Shown here one piece after another: positions 1-8,423 of a stretch of 64,000 nucleotides of DNA. The stretch covers positions 248,001 through 312,000 of the forward strand of contig NZ_QUHC01000001.1 in NCBI RefSeq assembly GCF_003479425.1, written 5' to 3'. The notes under the pieces are model-generated. The model ran no database searches and was not told where the DNA came from. It was given only the letters and a program-made list of their open reading frames with translations. A program made the position numbers and the translations under genes. This DNA comes from Odoribacter sp. AF15-53 (GTDB taxonomy: Bacteria > Bacteroidota > Bacteroidia > Bacteroidales > Marinifilaceae). Every line of letters begins with the position of its first letter. Within the stretch, counting starts at the first letter, position 1.

Positions 1-824
1 TAATCTCTGTTTAATGCCGCAACATGCTTTGTTTCATCTTCGTAATTAATAACTTGATTATCTACGCGATATATTGTCAATGAATCTTCAGAATTTGCAA
101 GTTCATTGCCGATTCGTTTTAGTTCGGCTCGGAAATAGGCGATTACATTTTTGGTTTCTCCGAAACGTAAATCTTGATATTGTTTGTTAAATTCATCGAT
201 TAAAATAAGAAGAGTCTGATATACAATTCCTGGATCATCAGTTGTGTAAAATACTTCAATCACGTCACTGGTTCCGACACGTTTAACGTCTATCTGTTGT
301 AATGCCCCTCTGTTTACATAAGGGAGATTCCATTGGTATATTCCATAAACATAATTTGATGGGTCGTTAGTCTCGTATGCAATTAAATTTTCATATGTTC
401 GTTGCTCGTTAATTGAGTCGTTTTCAGATGATTTGTCTATTAAATGATGAATCGGGTCAGCATGATTATATAGCAGGCGGTAATTTGCAGCATTGACATA
501 TGTGTTATCTTTGTTTGGATCTCCGTATACCATAATTCGGGCATACAAACGTAGAGACACTTGTTTCAAAGTTTGGTCGGCAGTGATAATATTTAATAAG
601 TTATCCATCATACTTCCTTGAGTATAAGCTGTAGTAACGATACCACTTTCTGAAAGAATATTTACACCAGTGATAATTCCAGTATAAATAGAACAACTAG
701 CAGAATAACTATGAGATGTGTGACGAGTTTGCCAATAAACTAATAATGCTACGATAATAGGAGCGAGGATTAACCAATATCGAATACGGTAAAAAAATTT
801 AATAAAATAAGTGGTATATTTCAT
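1..824 (-). CDS. Wzz/GumC-like polysaccharide chain-length or export protein (partial, N-terminal part)
   Basis: An open frame runs leftward from an ATG at 824-822 to the window edge without a stop, so the C-terminal part is missing. The protein starts MKYTTYFIKFFYRIRYW and has one membrane helix (LILAPIIVALLVYW) near residue 20, followed by a long periplasmic region. It ends in a predicted helical stretch (YFRAELKRIGNELANSEDSL). This matches the Wzz/GumC layout of inner-membrane polysaccharide co-polymerases, which control chain length and connect to an outer-membrane exporter. It starts 5 bp after the TolC-like gene, so the two are very likely co-transcribed. The absence of a visible tyrosine-kinase domain may only reflect the truncation. 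Confidence 0.7.
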   Translation of the reverse strand, partial: MKYTTYFIKFFYRIRYWLILAPIIVALLVYWQTRHTSHSYSASCSIYTGIITGVNILSESGIVTTAYTQGSMMDNLLNIITADQTLKQVSLRLYARIMVYGDPNKDNTYVNAANYRLLYNHADPIHHLIDKSSENDSINEQRTYENLIAYETNDPSNYVYGIYQWNLPYVNRGALQQIDVKRVGTSDVIEVFYTTDDPGIVYQTLLILIDEFNKQYQDLRFGETKNVIAYFRAELKRIGNELANSEDSLTIYRVDNQVINYEDETKHVAALNRD

Positions 825-829
825 AATGG

Positions 830-1597
830 TTATCTATTTCTTAGGTTTGTGTTACAGATTAGTTCTAGTTTTAAAAATAGAATATTGAGCTCATTGATAA
901 TCTTTTCATATTCAGTTTTAGCATCTTTCTGAGAGTTCTTTATGTCACTCAATAATCTATTCGTTTTATTTTTATTATTGATATAATCAAGAACAACTGT
1001 CTGATATTCGGCATCGTATAATGTTATCGTTTCAGTAGCTAGCTTTAACATCTTCAACTGGAATTGGACCGTACAATATAATTCGATAATTTCTCCTTTT
1101 ATTTCGTCAAAAGCGATTTGCTGGGAGTATTCAACATTTTCTATAAGCCGTTTTTGTTTCTTTACGTTTAAGCGGTGTTTGAATAGTTGATTAATTGGAA
1201 TACTGACATTACCACCAACAGACCAACTACTTTGAGTTGCCCCGGAATAAACAGTTGTTAACGGAGTATATTGACTTTCTTGGTCTGTGTATGTTCCTAG
1301 GATACCATAAGTATATCCTGCGTGAACAGAAAAATATTGTAACCAATCTCGTTTGGTAAGTTTTAAATCGCAACGAGCAGCTTCAATGGCAGCTTCAATG
1401 GCTTTTAAGCGTGGATTAGATTTAGCATTTTCAAATAATACTTCTAAAGAGGGTAGTTGATAATTAATAAATTCATTCGTTGATAGAGTTTTTGGGATGA
1501 ATCTTGTAGTGTCTTGTGCTATCGTATCACTTTTTTGTCCAAAACATAAGGAAGGTAATATCGAACAACAATATATTATAATCCACGTTATTTTCAT
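830..1597 (-). CDS. Short TolC-like outer-membrane protein of the exopolysaccharide operon
   Basis: The 255-residue protein has a signal peptide ending near CFG/QKSD (about residue 21). It then has helical segments (LEVLFENAKSNPRLKAIEAA, LKLTKRDWLQYFSVHAGYTYG) and a strand-rich part, as in one half of a TolC repeat. The late helices (KQKRLIENVEYSQQ, AEYQTVVLDYIN) also suit the outer-membrane efflux family. Usual TolC proteins have 400-500 residues, so this is about half size, yet it ends cleanly and shows no sign of frameshift. Its place between the sugar transferase and the Wzz-like gene suggests it forms the export channel for the polysaccharide or contributes to it. That role is inferred. 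Confidence 0.65.
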   Translation of the reverse strand: MKITWIIIYCCSILPSLCFGQKSDTIAQDTTRFIPKTLSTNEFINYQLPSLEVLFENAKSNPRLKAIEAAIEAARCDLKLTKRDWLQYFSVHAGYTYGILGTYTDQESQYTPLTTVYSGATQSSWSVGGNVSIPINQLFKHRLNVKKQKRLIENVEYSQQIAFDEIKGEIIELYCTVQFQLKMLKLATETITLYDAEYQTVVLDYINNKNKTNRLLSDIKNSQKDAKTEYEKIINELNILFLKLELICNTNLRNR

Positions 1598-1617
1598 ATA
1601 TGTCTAATAATTTAATT

Positions 1618-2766
1618 TCACACATTCTCTTTTTGCACAAACGCCGTAAATGTTCTGCAAATAATATTCAAGTCTGTCCCGAACGAAAAGTTGCGGGCAT
1701 ATTTTATATCTAATTGTTTTCTTTCTTCTGCGGATAGAGCGCCTTGGTCTCCTCTTTTCTCTACTTGCCACAGGCCGGTTAGTCCGGCGGGGGCCATGAA
1801 GCGTTCGATGTATTCGTCGGTTGTCAATAGTTCGGCTTCGTACAAGGGAAGCGGGCGGTTGCCGACGATAGACATGTCTCCTTTTAATATGTTGATTAAT
1901 TGAGGAAGTTCATCAATGCTGTATTTGCGGATGAAATGTCCTATTTTCGTGATCCGGGGATCGTTCTCGAATTTGACGAAAGCGTTTTTCTGTTGCCTGC
2001 GACGATTCTTTAATAACTGTTGTTCTGTTGTCACGAAATCATCTGCCACGAGAACCGTTTCGTCCGATTGTTGGGGTAGCGAGAGGATTTCCGTTTGCGG
2101 TTGATTTTCTTGGGAATCTTCCCGGTATTGGTTTAAAGCTTCGAATTCTTTCAAGCGTTTGTCTGCGTCCGAGTACATGGAGCGGAATTTGAGGAAATCG
2201 AAGATGTCGTAATTGCTTCCTACCCGTTTGGATTTATATATGATAGGGCCTTTGCTTTCGAGACGGATAGCGAGGGCGGTCAAAATTAATAACGGGGATA
2301 GGCAAAGAATTGCTGCACTGGAAAATGCTAAGTCAAATATTCTTTTCCACAAAGGTAGTTTGAATCTATGAGCGTGTTGTTGTAACTTGGCGGTTGAATA
2401 TTGCTTTAGTTTGGGCAACAATGCTAATGTTGTGTGTAAATCTTCAGCCGGCATATTGATATCCACGATTTCACTTGCCCCGGCATGAAGGTTGTCCGCG
2501 ATATTCTCTTTTATGATGTATTCTGAAATCAGTAATAGATATGTGTGTTGCAGGTTACTTTTGTTTATGGAATCCAGATATTGTATATCCTGTATTTTAT
2601 TACAGGATTCAATAAAGATATATGTCGGGGATGTATCTTTTTTGGATTGTTCGTTGATGCACAAAATCGTTTTGAGCGGGTTGTTAAAAACCATTATTTG
2701 GCAGTTCAGACAGCATGATAGCCTGTTGATCCAGTCAGAATTATCCCCGATGTAATAGGCATACAT
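1618..2766 (-). CDS. Polyprenyl-phosphate sugar-1-phosphate transferase with receiver-like N-terminal domain
   Basis: The C-terminal part is a bacterial sugar transferase (WcaJ/RfbP type). It has a membrane helix at about residues 143-167, then KFRSM (193-197), DPRITKIG (269-276), DELPQL (285-290) and GDMSIVGNRP (296-305). These enzymes load the first sugar phosphate onto undecaprenyl phosphate. Residues 1-120 are not the usual transmembrane bundle but resemble a response-regulator fold: IFIES where the phospho-acceptor strand should be and GASEIVDINMPAEDL resembling the region around the conserved Lys. The acceptor Asp is not evident. About 65 residues (200-265) are inserted in the catalytic domain. 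The gene lies 4 bp after the response regulator and presumably shares its transcript. Confidence 0.85.
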   Translation of the reverse strand: MYAYYIGDNSDWINRLSCCLNCQIMVFNNPLKTILCINEQSKKDTSPTYIFIESCNKIQDIQYLDSINKSNLQHTYLLLISEYIIKENIADNLHAGASEIVDINMPAEDLHTTLALLPKLKQYSTAKLQQHAHRFKLPLWKRIFDLAFSSAAILCLSPLLILTALAIRLESKGPIIYKSKRVGSNYDIFDFLKFRSMYSDADKRLKEFEALNQYREDSQENQPQTEILSLPQQSDETVLVADDFVTTEQQLLKNRRRQQKNAFVKFENDPRITKIGHFIRKYSIDELPQLINILKGDMSIVGNRPLPLYEAELLTTDEYIERFMAPAGLTGLWQVEKRGDQGALSAEERKQLDIKYARNFSFGTDLNIICRTFTAFVQKENV

Positions 2767-2770
2767 GATG

Positions 2771-3136
2771 TTAACGCAATAAGTTACGTACTCTAATTTT
2801 CAGTTCTTGAGGGTTGAAAGGTTTCAGCACGAAATCGGCAGCACCGGCTTCCAGCAATTCGATCCGGTCGTTGCTGCTTTCCAGGCTGGAAAGAATAATG
2901 ACAGGGATAAAGTTGAAGGTAGAACTAGCTTTCAGATGTTTAAGAAATGTACGCCCATCCATTTCCGGCATGTTTACATCTGATATAATAAGATCCGGAA
3001 TGTTTCCGGCATGCATCCATGCAAGTGCTTCAATAGGGTTGCCCTCCGCGTGCACGTCGTAATCTTTTGAAAGCTGAATAGTGATAACCTTCGCTATTTC
3101 AGGCTTATCATCCACGATCAGAATATTTTTACTCAT
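2771..3136 (-). CDS. Single-domain response regulator (CheY-like)
   Basis: The 121-residue protein is a bare receiver domain. Acidic residues DD sit at 9-10, the phospho-acceptor is Asp53 (IISDVNMP), and Lys105 lies in FVLKPF. No output domain follows. It is the first gene of the exopolysaccharide operon and faces the hybrid kinase gene at 3262 across a 125-bp divergent gap, so that kinase is a natural phosphodonor candidate. A direct effect on the receiver-like domain of the downstream sugar transferase is possible but speculative. A TATATTTG -7 box (3166-3159, minus strand) lies just upstream. Confidence 0.9.
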   Translation of the reverse strand: MSKNILIVDDKPEIAKVITIQLSKDYDVHAEGNPIEALAWMHAGNIPDLIISDVNMPEMDGRTFLKHLKASSTFNFIPVIILSSLESSNDRIELLEAGAADFVLKPFNPQELKIRVRNLLR

Positions 3137-3158
3137 ATATACACCTTTTTAACGATGC

Positions 3159-3166
3159 AAATATAC
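3159..3166 (-). promoter_or_regulatory. Promoter -7 box TATATTTG for the exopolysaccharide operon
   Basis: The minus strand reads TATATTTG, which fits the Bacteroidetes TAnnTTTG -7 box. It lies about 22 bp before the response regulator start. No well-spaced TTTG -33 box is seen. Confidence 0.5.
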
Positions 3167-3261
3167 GACATTACTACAAAATAGCCTAGTTTTTGTTTGT
3201 TTAATATAATGAAAGTCTATATTTTTTTGTACTTTTAGGCGATTTTAATCGACATGAAGGT

Positions 3262-4794
3262 ATGAGTGTATATAAGAGTGATTCGGATGTGGAGGAAACG
3301 GAAAAGTTCTTGAAAGATAATGCCATGCGGTTGTCTTTAATGTTAGAGGCCGGAAATGTATTTCCTTGGTATGCGGATTTAGAGCGGAGGCGTGTAGAGA
3401 TAGGGGATGAGTTATTTGAGACTTACGGTGTGAAGAAAGATGATTTCAAGGATGATTTTTTTGATATTACAACTGTTTTGTCTAGGATTCATCCGGATGA
3501 TCGAGGAATTTTTGATGTCGTGTATAAAAATTTGTTGGAAGGTAAACAACATAAGATCGGGATCGAGATTCGATTGGATTTGTTGAATTCCGGTGAGTAT
3601 AGATGGGTGGATTTGAAGGGAATAGTACAAGTGTTTGATGAACAGGGGCGCCCCTCTAAGGTCGTGGGGTTCGCCACGGATATTCAAAAAAGGCGGGATG
3701 ATGAACAGGCTTTAATTGAAGCGAAGAGGAGGGCAGAAGAATCAGACCGTCTGAAATCGGCATTTTTGGCGAACGTGAGTCACGAGATTCGTACCCCTTT
3801 GAATGCGATTGTCGGTTTTTCCGAGATTATTGCTAACACGGAGAGCCAGGGCGAAAGGGAGAGTTATCTGGATATCGTTAAAGCGAATAGTAACTTGCTA
3901 TTGCACCTGATTAATGATATTCTTGATTTATCCCGTATCGAGTCCGGTAAGATGGAATTTGTTGACGAGAATGTCCAGATGGATGAATTGTGTGAAGAAT
4001 TGCGCCAGATACATCAAATGCGTATAAAGAATGAGGTACAGGTTGTTTTCGAGAAACCGGGATCTTCTTTGATGTTTATTGCTGATTCGCATCGTTTGAG
4101 ACAACTTTATTCGAATTTGATTTCTAATGCTATAAAATACACGGAGAAGGGAACAATCACGCTCGGCTATGAGTTGAAGGGCGACTTCATGGAGGGGTAT
4201 GTACGGGATACGGGGAGTGGTATTCCTGCCGAGAAGGTAAATAATGTATTCGGGCGTTTTGAGAAATTGGATATACTGAAGCAGGGCTTTGGTTTGGGAT
4301 TATCCATTTGTAAATCAATTCTGGATAGGATGGGAGGGAAGATTTGGGTGGAATCTGAGCTTGGGGTCGGGTCTTGTTTCCATTTTGCCATACCCTACAA
4401 GGGAACGCGGTCGATGACTAGCGAACCTGATAAAGTTTTAATATTAGTTGCCGAGGATATGGATTGTAATTTCGAGTTGGTTAAAGCTATGCTTGAAGAT
4501 CAATACGCGGTGTTGAGAGCGAATGACGGGATTGATGTGGTGACGAAGTTCGAGGCAAATAAACCGGATTTGATACTGATGGATGTGCGGATGCCAGGTT
4601 TGGATGGTTTGACGGCTGCCGGTATAATCCGGGAATTGAATCCGAATGTCCCGATTATAGCCACGACGGCTTTCGCTTTCGAGACGGACAGGAACATGGC
4701 TCTTGCCGCGGGTTGTACGGAGTATATGCCAAAACCTCTGGAGGCTGAAAAATTGAAAACTATCATAGAAAGATGTCTTGAAAATAAATTATAG
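3262..4794 (+). CDS. PAS-containing hybrid sensor histidine kinase / response regulator
   Basis: The 510-residue protein has no transmembrane segment. Its domain order is a PAS_3-type fold (about residues 22-145, with RIHPDDR and YRWVDLKG), a HisKA domain with phospho-acceptor His174 in ANVSHEIRTPLNA, a HATPase domain (N-box NLISNAIKYTEKG, G-boxes RDTGSGIP and GFGLGLSI), and a C-terminal receiver with Asp441 (LILMDVRMP). It is therefore a cytosolic sensor that phosphorylates its own receiver and perhaps others. The gene is divergent from the exopolysaccharide operon and sits 42 bp before a second kinase, suggesting one signalling unit. Its receiver resembles the stand-alone regulator at 11490-11873 (shared AFAF, AGCT and KP motifs). 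Confidence 0.92.
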   Translation: MSVYKSDSDVEETEKFLKDNAMRLSLMLEAGNVFPWYADLERRRVEIGDELFETYGVKKDDFKDDFFDITTVLSRIHPDDRGIFDVVYKNLLEGKQHKIGIEIRLDLLNSGEYRWVDLKGIVQVFDEQGRPSKVVGFATDIQKRRDDEQALIEAKRRAEESDRLKSAFLANVSHEIRTPLNAIVGFSEIIANTESQGERESYLDIVKANSNLLLHLINDILDLSRIESGKMEFVDENVQMDELCEELRQIHQMRIKNEVQVVFEKPGSSLMFIADSHRLRQLYSNLISNAIKYTEKGTITLGYELKGDFMEGYVRDTGSGIPAEKVNNVFGRFEKLDILKQGFGLGLSICKSILDRMGGKIWVESELGVGSCFHFAIPYKGTRSMTSEPDKVLILVAEDMDCNFELVKAMLEDQYAVLRANDGIDVVTKFEANKPDLILMDVRMPGLDGLTAAGIIRELNPNVPIIATTAFAFETDRNMALAAGCTEYMPKPLEAEKLKTIIERCLENKL

Positions 4795-4836
4795 TTTGTA
4801 CATTTGTGAGCGATTACGTGCGTTAATTAAAATACG

Positions 4837-5982
4837 ATGTGTATGAAGATAAATCCTGCTGAATATAAAATACTCGTGGTGGACGATGTTCAGTCGAATG
4901 TGTTGTTGTTAAAAGCGTTACTTGGGCGTGAAGGGTTCAATATCGTGTACGCGATGAACGGTGCGGAGGCTCTTGAGAAAGTGAAGATCGAGCATCCCGA
5001 TCTGGTGTTATTGGATGTGATGATGCCGGATATGGACGGGTTCGAAGTGGCCGGACGTCTGAAAGTGGAACCGGAACAAGCCGAGATCCCTATTATCTTT
5101 TTAACGGCATTAAATGATTCGGCAAGTGTCGTGAAGGGATTTCAGTTGGGAGCGAATGACTTTATATCAAAACCTTTCCGTCGGGAAGAGTTGTTAATCC
5201 GAGTGGAGCATCAGCTTTCACTGGTGGATGCCCGACGGATTATTTTGCGTCAGACGGAAGAGTTAAGAAAAACGATAGCCGGACGCGATAAGCTTTATTC
5301 CGTGATCGCTCATGATCTACGTTCTCCCATGGCATCAATCAAGATGTTGTGCAATACGATCATGATGAGTATTGATCCGAAAGCTGTTCCGAAGGATGTC
5401 TTCGAGATGTTGGAGATGACGAATCGAACGGCCGAAGAAGTATTCTCTTTACTGGATAATCTTTTGAAATGGACGAAGAGTCAGTTGGGAAAATTATCTA
5501 ATGTTCCTCAATCGGTTGACGTGGTTGGTTTGGTTGAAGGGGTGATCGAGGTATTTAACCCGATAGCCGAGAGTAAGTCGATTGTTTTGGCCTTGAATTC
5601 GAGTGTCGAGTTCGTGAACGTGATAGTCGATATTGAAATGATAAAATCCGTTGTACGTAATTTGCTTTCTAATGCGATCAAGTTTAGTCACAAGGATACA
5701 ACGATCACGATACAAGTGGAAATTCGGAATATTCCCGATTCGAGCGATCAAGAGGTTGTAATAACCGTTTGCGATAAGGGATGTGGTATAAAAGAGGAAG
5801 ATCAACCCAAATTGTTGAATGAAGCGACTCATTTTACCACGTTCGGTACGAATAGCGAGGAAGGGTCTGGCTTGGGATTATTGTTGTGTAAGGATTTCGT
5901 GAGCAAAAATCACGGGAAACTTTGGTTCACTTCTCAAGAAGGAGTCGGGTCTAATTTTAGTTTCTCGTTGCCAATGAAGTGA
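4837..5982 (+). CDS. Response regulator-histidine kinase hybrid (receiver first)
   Basis: The 381-residue soluble protein starts with a receiver (DD at 16-17 region, Asp60 in LVLLDVMMPD, Lys in FISKPFRREEL). A short helix (LRKTIAGRDKLYSV) leads to a HisKA domain with His159 in VIAHDLRSP, and a HATPase domain follows (NLLSNAIKFS, VCDKGCGI, GSGLGLLLCKDF). In this layout the receiver state usually controls the kinase, so the protein could act below the PAS kinase encoded 42 bp upstream. The translation may start at the second Met (MKINPAEYK). A strong bidirectional terminator lies about 85 bp after the stop. Confidence 0.9.
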   Translation: MCMKINPAEYKILVVDDVQSNVLLLKALLGREGFNIVYAMNGAEALEKVKIEHPDLVLLDVMMPDMDGFEVAGRLKVEPEQAEIPIIFLTALNDSASVVKGFQLGANDFISKPFRREELLIRVEHQLSLVDARRIILRQTEELRKTIAGRDKLYSVIAHDLRSPMASIKMLCNTIMMSIDPKAVPKDVFEMLEMTNRTAEEVFSLLDNLLKWTKSQLGKLSNVPQSVDVVGLVEGVIEVFNPIAESKSIVLALNSSVEFVNVIVDIEMIKSVVRNLLSNAIKFSHKDTTITIQVEIRNIPDSSDQEVVITVCDKGCGIKEEDQPKLLNEATHFTTFGTNSEEGSGLGLLLCKDFVSKNHGKLWFTSQEGVGSNFSFSLPMK

Positions 5983-6000
5983 TTTTGCAGGGAGCAAAAT

Positions 6001-6064
6001 CAGTTGCAGGTTGCAAGTTGACAGGTTATTTGAATTTATGTTTGTGAACTTGTAACTTGTAACT
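6001..6064. repeat. CTTGTAAC/GTTACAAG-type dispersed repeat, copy 1
   Basis: The stretch has degenerate units of AACTTGTAACTTGTAACT and GTTGCAGGTTGCAAGTTGAC. The same units recur at 15881-15945 and 19929-20033, always between genes. Confidence 0.6.
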
Positions 6065-6065
6065 A

Positions 6066-6099
6066 AAATAAGAGGCGGTCGATTGACCGCCTCTTATTT
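6066..6099. terminator. Bidirectional intrinsic terminator
   Basis: A perfect 15-bp stem (6066-6080 with 6085-6099, core GAGGCGGTC) has a 4-nt loop, with T-runs on both exits. It separates the converging kinase gene and hydC. Confidence 0.9.
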
Positions 6100-6101
6100 T
6101 T

Positions 6102-6578
6102 TTATTCAAATTCTTTGAGAATTTTCTCTACTTCTCCGGGAGTAACCCGTCCGTAAACTTTCTCACCGATCAAGACAACCGGGGCAAGTCCACAGGCTCC
6201 CACGCATCGTAAGCTGGTCAATGAGAATTTCCCGTCGGGAGTGGTTTCTCCCACGTTGATTTTCAGCACTCGTTTGAACTCGTCTAATACTTTTTCCGCG
6301 CCACGCACGTAACAAGCAGTTCCCATACATACGGATATGGGGTGTTCGCCTTTGGGAGTCATGGTAAAGAAAGAATAGAAAGTTACAACCCCGTATACTT
6401 TCGACACGGGTATATTTAGTTGACGGGCGATTACTTCCTGTACTTCCCGGGGTAAGTAACCAACCAATTCTTGTGCTTTGTGCAGAACGTTGATTAATTC
6501 ACCTTCCTGGTTCCCGAATTCTTCACACAGTTTTACCAGTTGTTCAACTTTGCACTTGGCTAATGTTATTTGTGTCAT
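6102..6578 (-). CDS. hydC: HydC: NuoE-like [2Fe-2S] subunit of trimeric [FeFe] hydrogenase
   Basis: The 158-residue thioredoxin-like ferredoxin has the four cluster ligands Cys84 and Cys89 (CMGTAC) and Cys125 and Cys129 (CVGACG). An N-terminal helical domain containing VLHKAQELVGYLP is typical of NuoE/HoxE proteins. With HydA and HydB, encoded directly upstream in the same direction, it would form a cytosolic hydrogenase coupling H2 to NAD(H) and ferredoxin by flavin-based electron bifurcation, as in characterised HydABC enzymes. It is the last gene of the operon, with an intrinsic terminator right after the stop. Subunit identity is secure; bifurcation is inferred from the family. Confidence 0.92.
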   Translation of the reverse strand: MTQITLAKCKVEQLVKLCEEFGNQEGELINVLHKAQELVGYLPREVQEVIARQLNIPVSKVYGVVTFYSFFTMTPKGEHPISVCMGTACYVRGAEKVLDEFKRVLKINVGETTPDGKFSLTSLRCVGACGLAPVVLIGEKVYGRVTPGEVEKILKEFE

Positions 6579-6595
6579 AATGATATCTCGAATAA

Positions 6596-8368
6596 TTACT
6601 GTTCAATAATCTCTTTTCCTCTATTAAAATAGCACGTGTGCAATAAGTGGTGTGCTTTTTCGCTCATCGGTTTACCCAAGAATTCCTCGTACAACGAGAT
6701 GATATAAGGATTCTGGTGAGATTTTCTGAAATTTTTCTCAGAATCTTCCGTGTAAAGGGCTTTTGCGCGAGCTTTGATACGAGCGGAATCACCATGATGG
6801 AAAGGTTGACCTCCACCACCGATACATCCACCGGGACAAGCCATAACCTCGATAGCATGGTATTGAGATTTTCCTGCACGAAGTTCGTTCATCAATTTAC
6901 GGGCGGTTCCCAGGCTGTGCGCAACGGCTACTTTCAACTCGAATCCGTCCACGTCGATGGTGGCTTCTTTCAGGTTTTCGATGCCTCGAACTCCTTCGAA
7001 ATTCACGTTATCCAGCGTTTTGCCCGTGTGTATTTCATAAGCCGTACGTAAAGCTGCTTCCATCACACCTCCCGAAGCCCCGAAGATAACGGCGGCTCCG
7101 GTAGATTCTCCTAACGGTGCGTCAAAATCCTCGTCTTCCAGTTGCATGAAGTTGATGTTTGTCTGTTTGATCAAAGCGGCCAGCTCTCGCGTGGAGATTG
7201 AATAATTCACGTCCGGGTCTCCGTTCGTCTTGAATTCATCCCGTTCGCTCTCGAATTTCTTGGCCAGGCAAGGCATCACGGATACCACGATCAGGTTTTC
7301 ACGTTTGATACCCATTTTCTCTGCCCAGTAAGTCTTGGCGATAGCTCCGAACATTTGTTGCGGGGAACGGGCGCTAGAAGGATTATCAAGTAAATCGGGG
7401 AATTGTTTCTCGAAGAAGTTGACCCATCCCGGGCAGCAAGAGGTGATGATCGGGAGTTTCACTTCTTTATCACCGTTCAGGAACGCGGTCAAACGACCCA
7501 ATAATTCGGTTCCTTCCTCCATGATCGTCAAGTCGGCAGCGAAATCCGTGTCAAACACTTTAGCAAAGCCTAGTTTCCGTAATGCGGCAACCATTTTTCC
7601 GGTCACGGAAGTTCCGGCAGGCAGATCGAACTCTTCACCCAACGCGGCACGAACGGCCGGGGCGGTTTGGACGATCACGGTTTTATCCGGGTTGGCCAGG
7701 TCGTTGATCAAACGATTGGTGTGATCCAGTTCGGTTAACGCGCCCACGGGACATACTGCTACGCACTGTCCGCAGAATGTACATTCCGAGTCTTGCAACG
7801 CTTGATCGAAAGCCGGCATTACGACAGAATCAAATCCGCGGTTTACGGCCCCTAGAGCCCCGACGGTCTGCACGTCATTACACATCATCTCACATCGACG
7901 GCAATAGATACATTTTGTTGCATCCCGCCGAATGGAGGGCGACAAGTCAATTTTATACTCGGTTTTGGCTCCCTGAAAAGGAATCTCGCGGATACCCAAT
8001 TTGATGGCCACGGCTTGCAATTCGCAATTACCTGATTTGGCACAAACCAAACAGTCTGAAGGGTGATCCGAGAGCATTAGCTCCAGAACGACTCTCCGGG
8101 CGTTCAGCACGCGCATGGTATTCGTGTGTACGACCATGCCGTTATCGCATCGGGTGGCACAGGAGGGAGCCAGGTTTTTCCGGCCTTCTACTTCCACCAC
8201 GCAGATACGGCAAGATGCCGGGGCGTTTTTGATGCACAAATCTTTCAGGTTCATGTAGCAAAGGGTCGGTATGTCGATACCCAGTTCCCGGGCTGCTTCA
8301 AGAATCGTGGTTCCTTTGGGAACGCTGATCTCTCGGTTGTCTATCTTAAGTGTTATATTTTCATTCAT
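6596..8368 (-). CDS. hydA: HydA: catalytic subunit of [FeFe] hydrogenase (group A3 type)
   Basis: The 590-residue protein has an N-terminal [2Fe-2S] domain (Cys37, Cys53, Cys56 region and Cys70), the His/Cys-liganded [4Fe-4S] site HPSDCLVC (102-109), and two 4Fe-4S motifs (CIYCRRCEMMC at 153 and CTFCGQCVAVC at 196). The H-cluster domain follows, with all three signatures intact: L1 TSCCPGW (Cys311/312), L2 MPCLAKKFE (Cys367) and L3 MACPGGCIGGGGQP (Cys511/515). The proton-relay Cys311 is present, so the enzyme should be catalytically competent. It lies 17 bp upstream of hydC and 55 bp downstream of hydB. The maturases HydE, HydF and HydG are not in this window and must be encoded elsewhere. 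Confidence 0.95.
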   Translation of the reverse strand: MNENITLKIDNREISVPKGTTILEAARELGIDIPTLCYMNLKDLCIKNAPASCRICVVEVEGRKNLAPSCATRCDNGMVVHTNTMRVLNARRVVLELMLSDHPSDCLVCAKSGNCELQAVAIKLGIREIPFQGAKTEYKIDLSPSIRRDATKCIYCRRCEMMCNDVQTVGALGAVNRGFDSVVMPAFDQALQDSECTFCGQCVAVCPVGALTELDHTNRLINDLANPDKTVIVQTAPAVRAALGEEFDLPAGTSVTGKMVAALRKLGFAKVFDTDFAADLTIMEEGTELLGRLTAFLNGDKEVKLPIITSCCPGWVNFFEKQFPDLLDNPSSARSPQQMFGAIAKTYWAEKMGIKRENLIVVSVMPCLAKKFESERDEFKTNGDPDVNYSISTRELAALIKQTNINFMQLEDEDFDAPLGESTGAAVIFGASGGVMEAALRTAYEIHTGKTLDNVNFEGVRGIENLKEATIDVDGFELKVAVAHSLGTARKLMNELRAGKSQYHAIEVMACPGGCIGGGGQPFHHGDSARIKARAKALYTEDSEKNFRKSHQNPYIISLYEEFLGKPMSEKAHHLLHTCYFNRGKEIIEQ

Positions 8369-8423
8369 AGTAAAGACTTCTTAATTGCTGAGCAATTCTA
8401 AATTCTAAGTTTTAAATTTTAAA

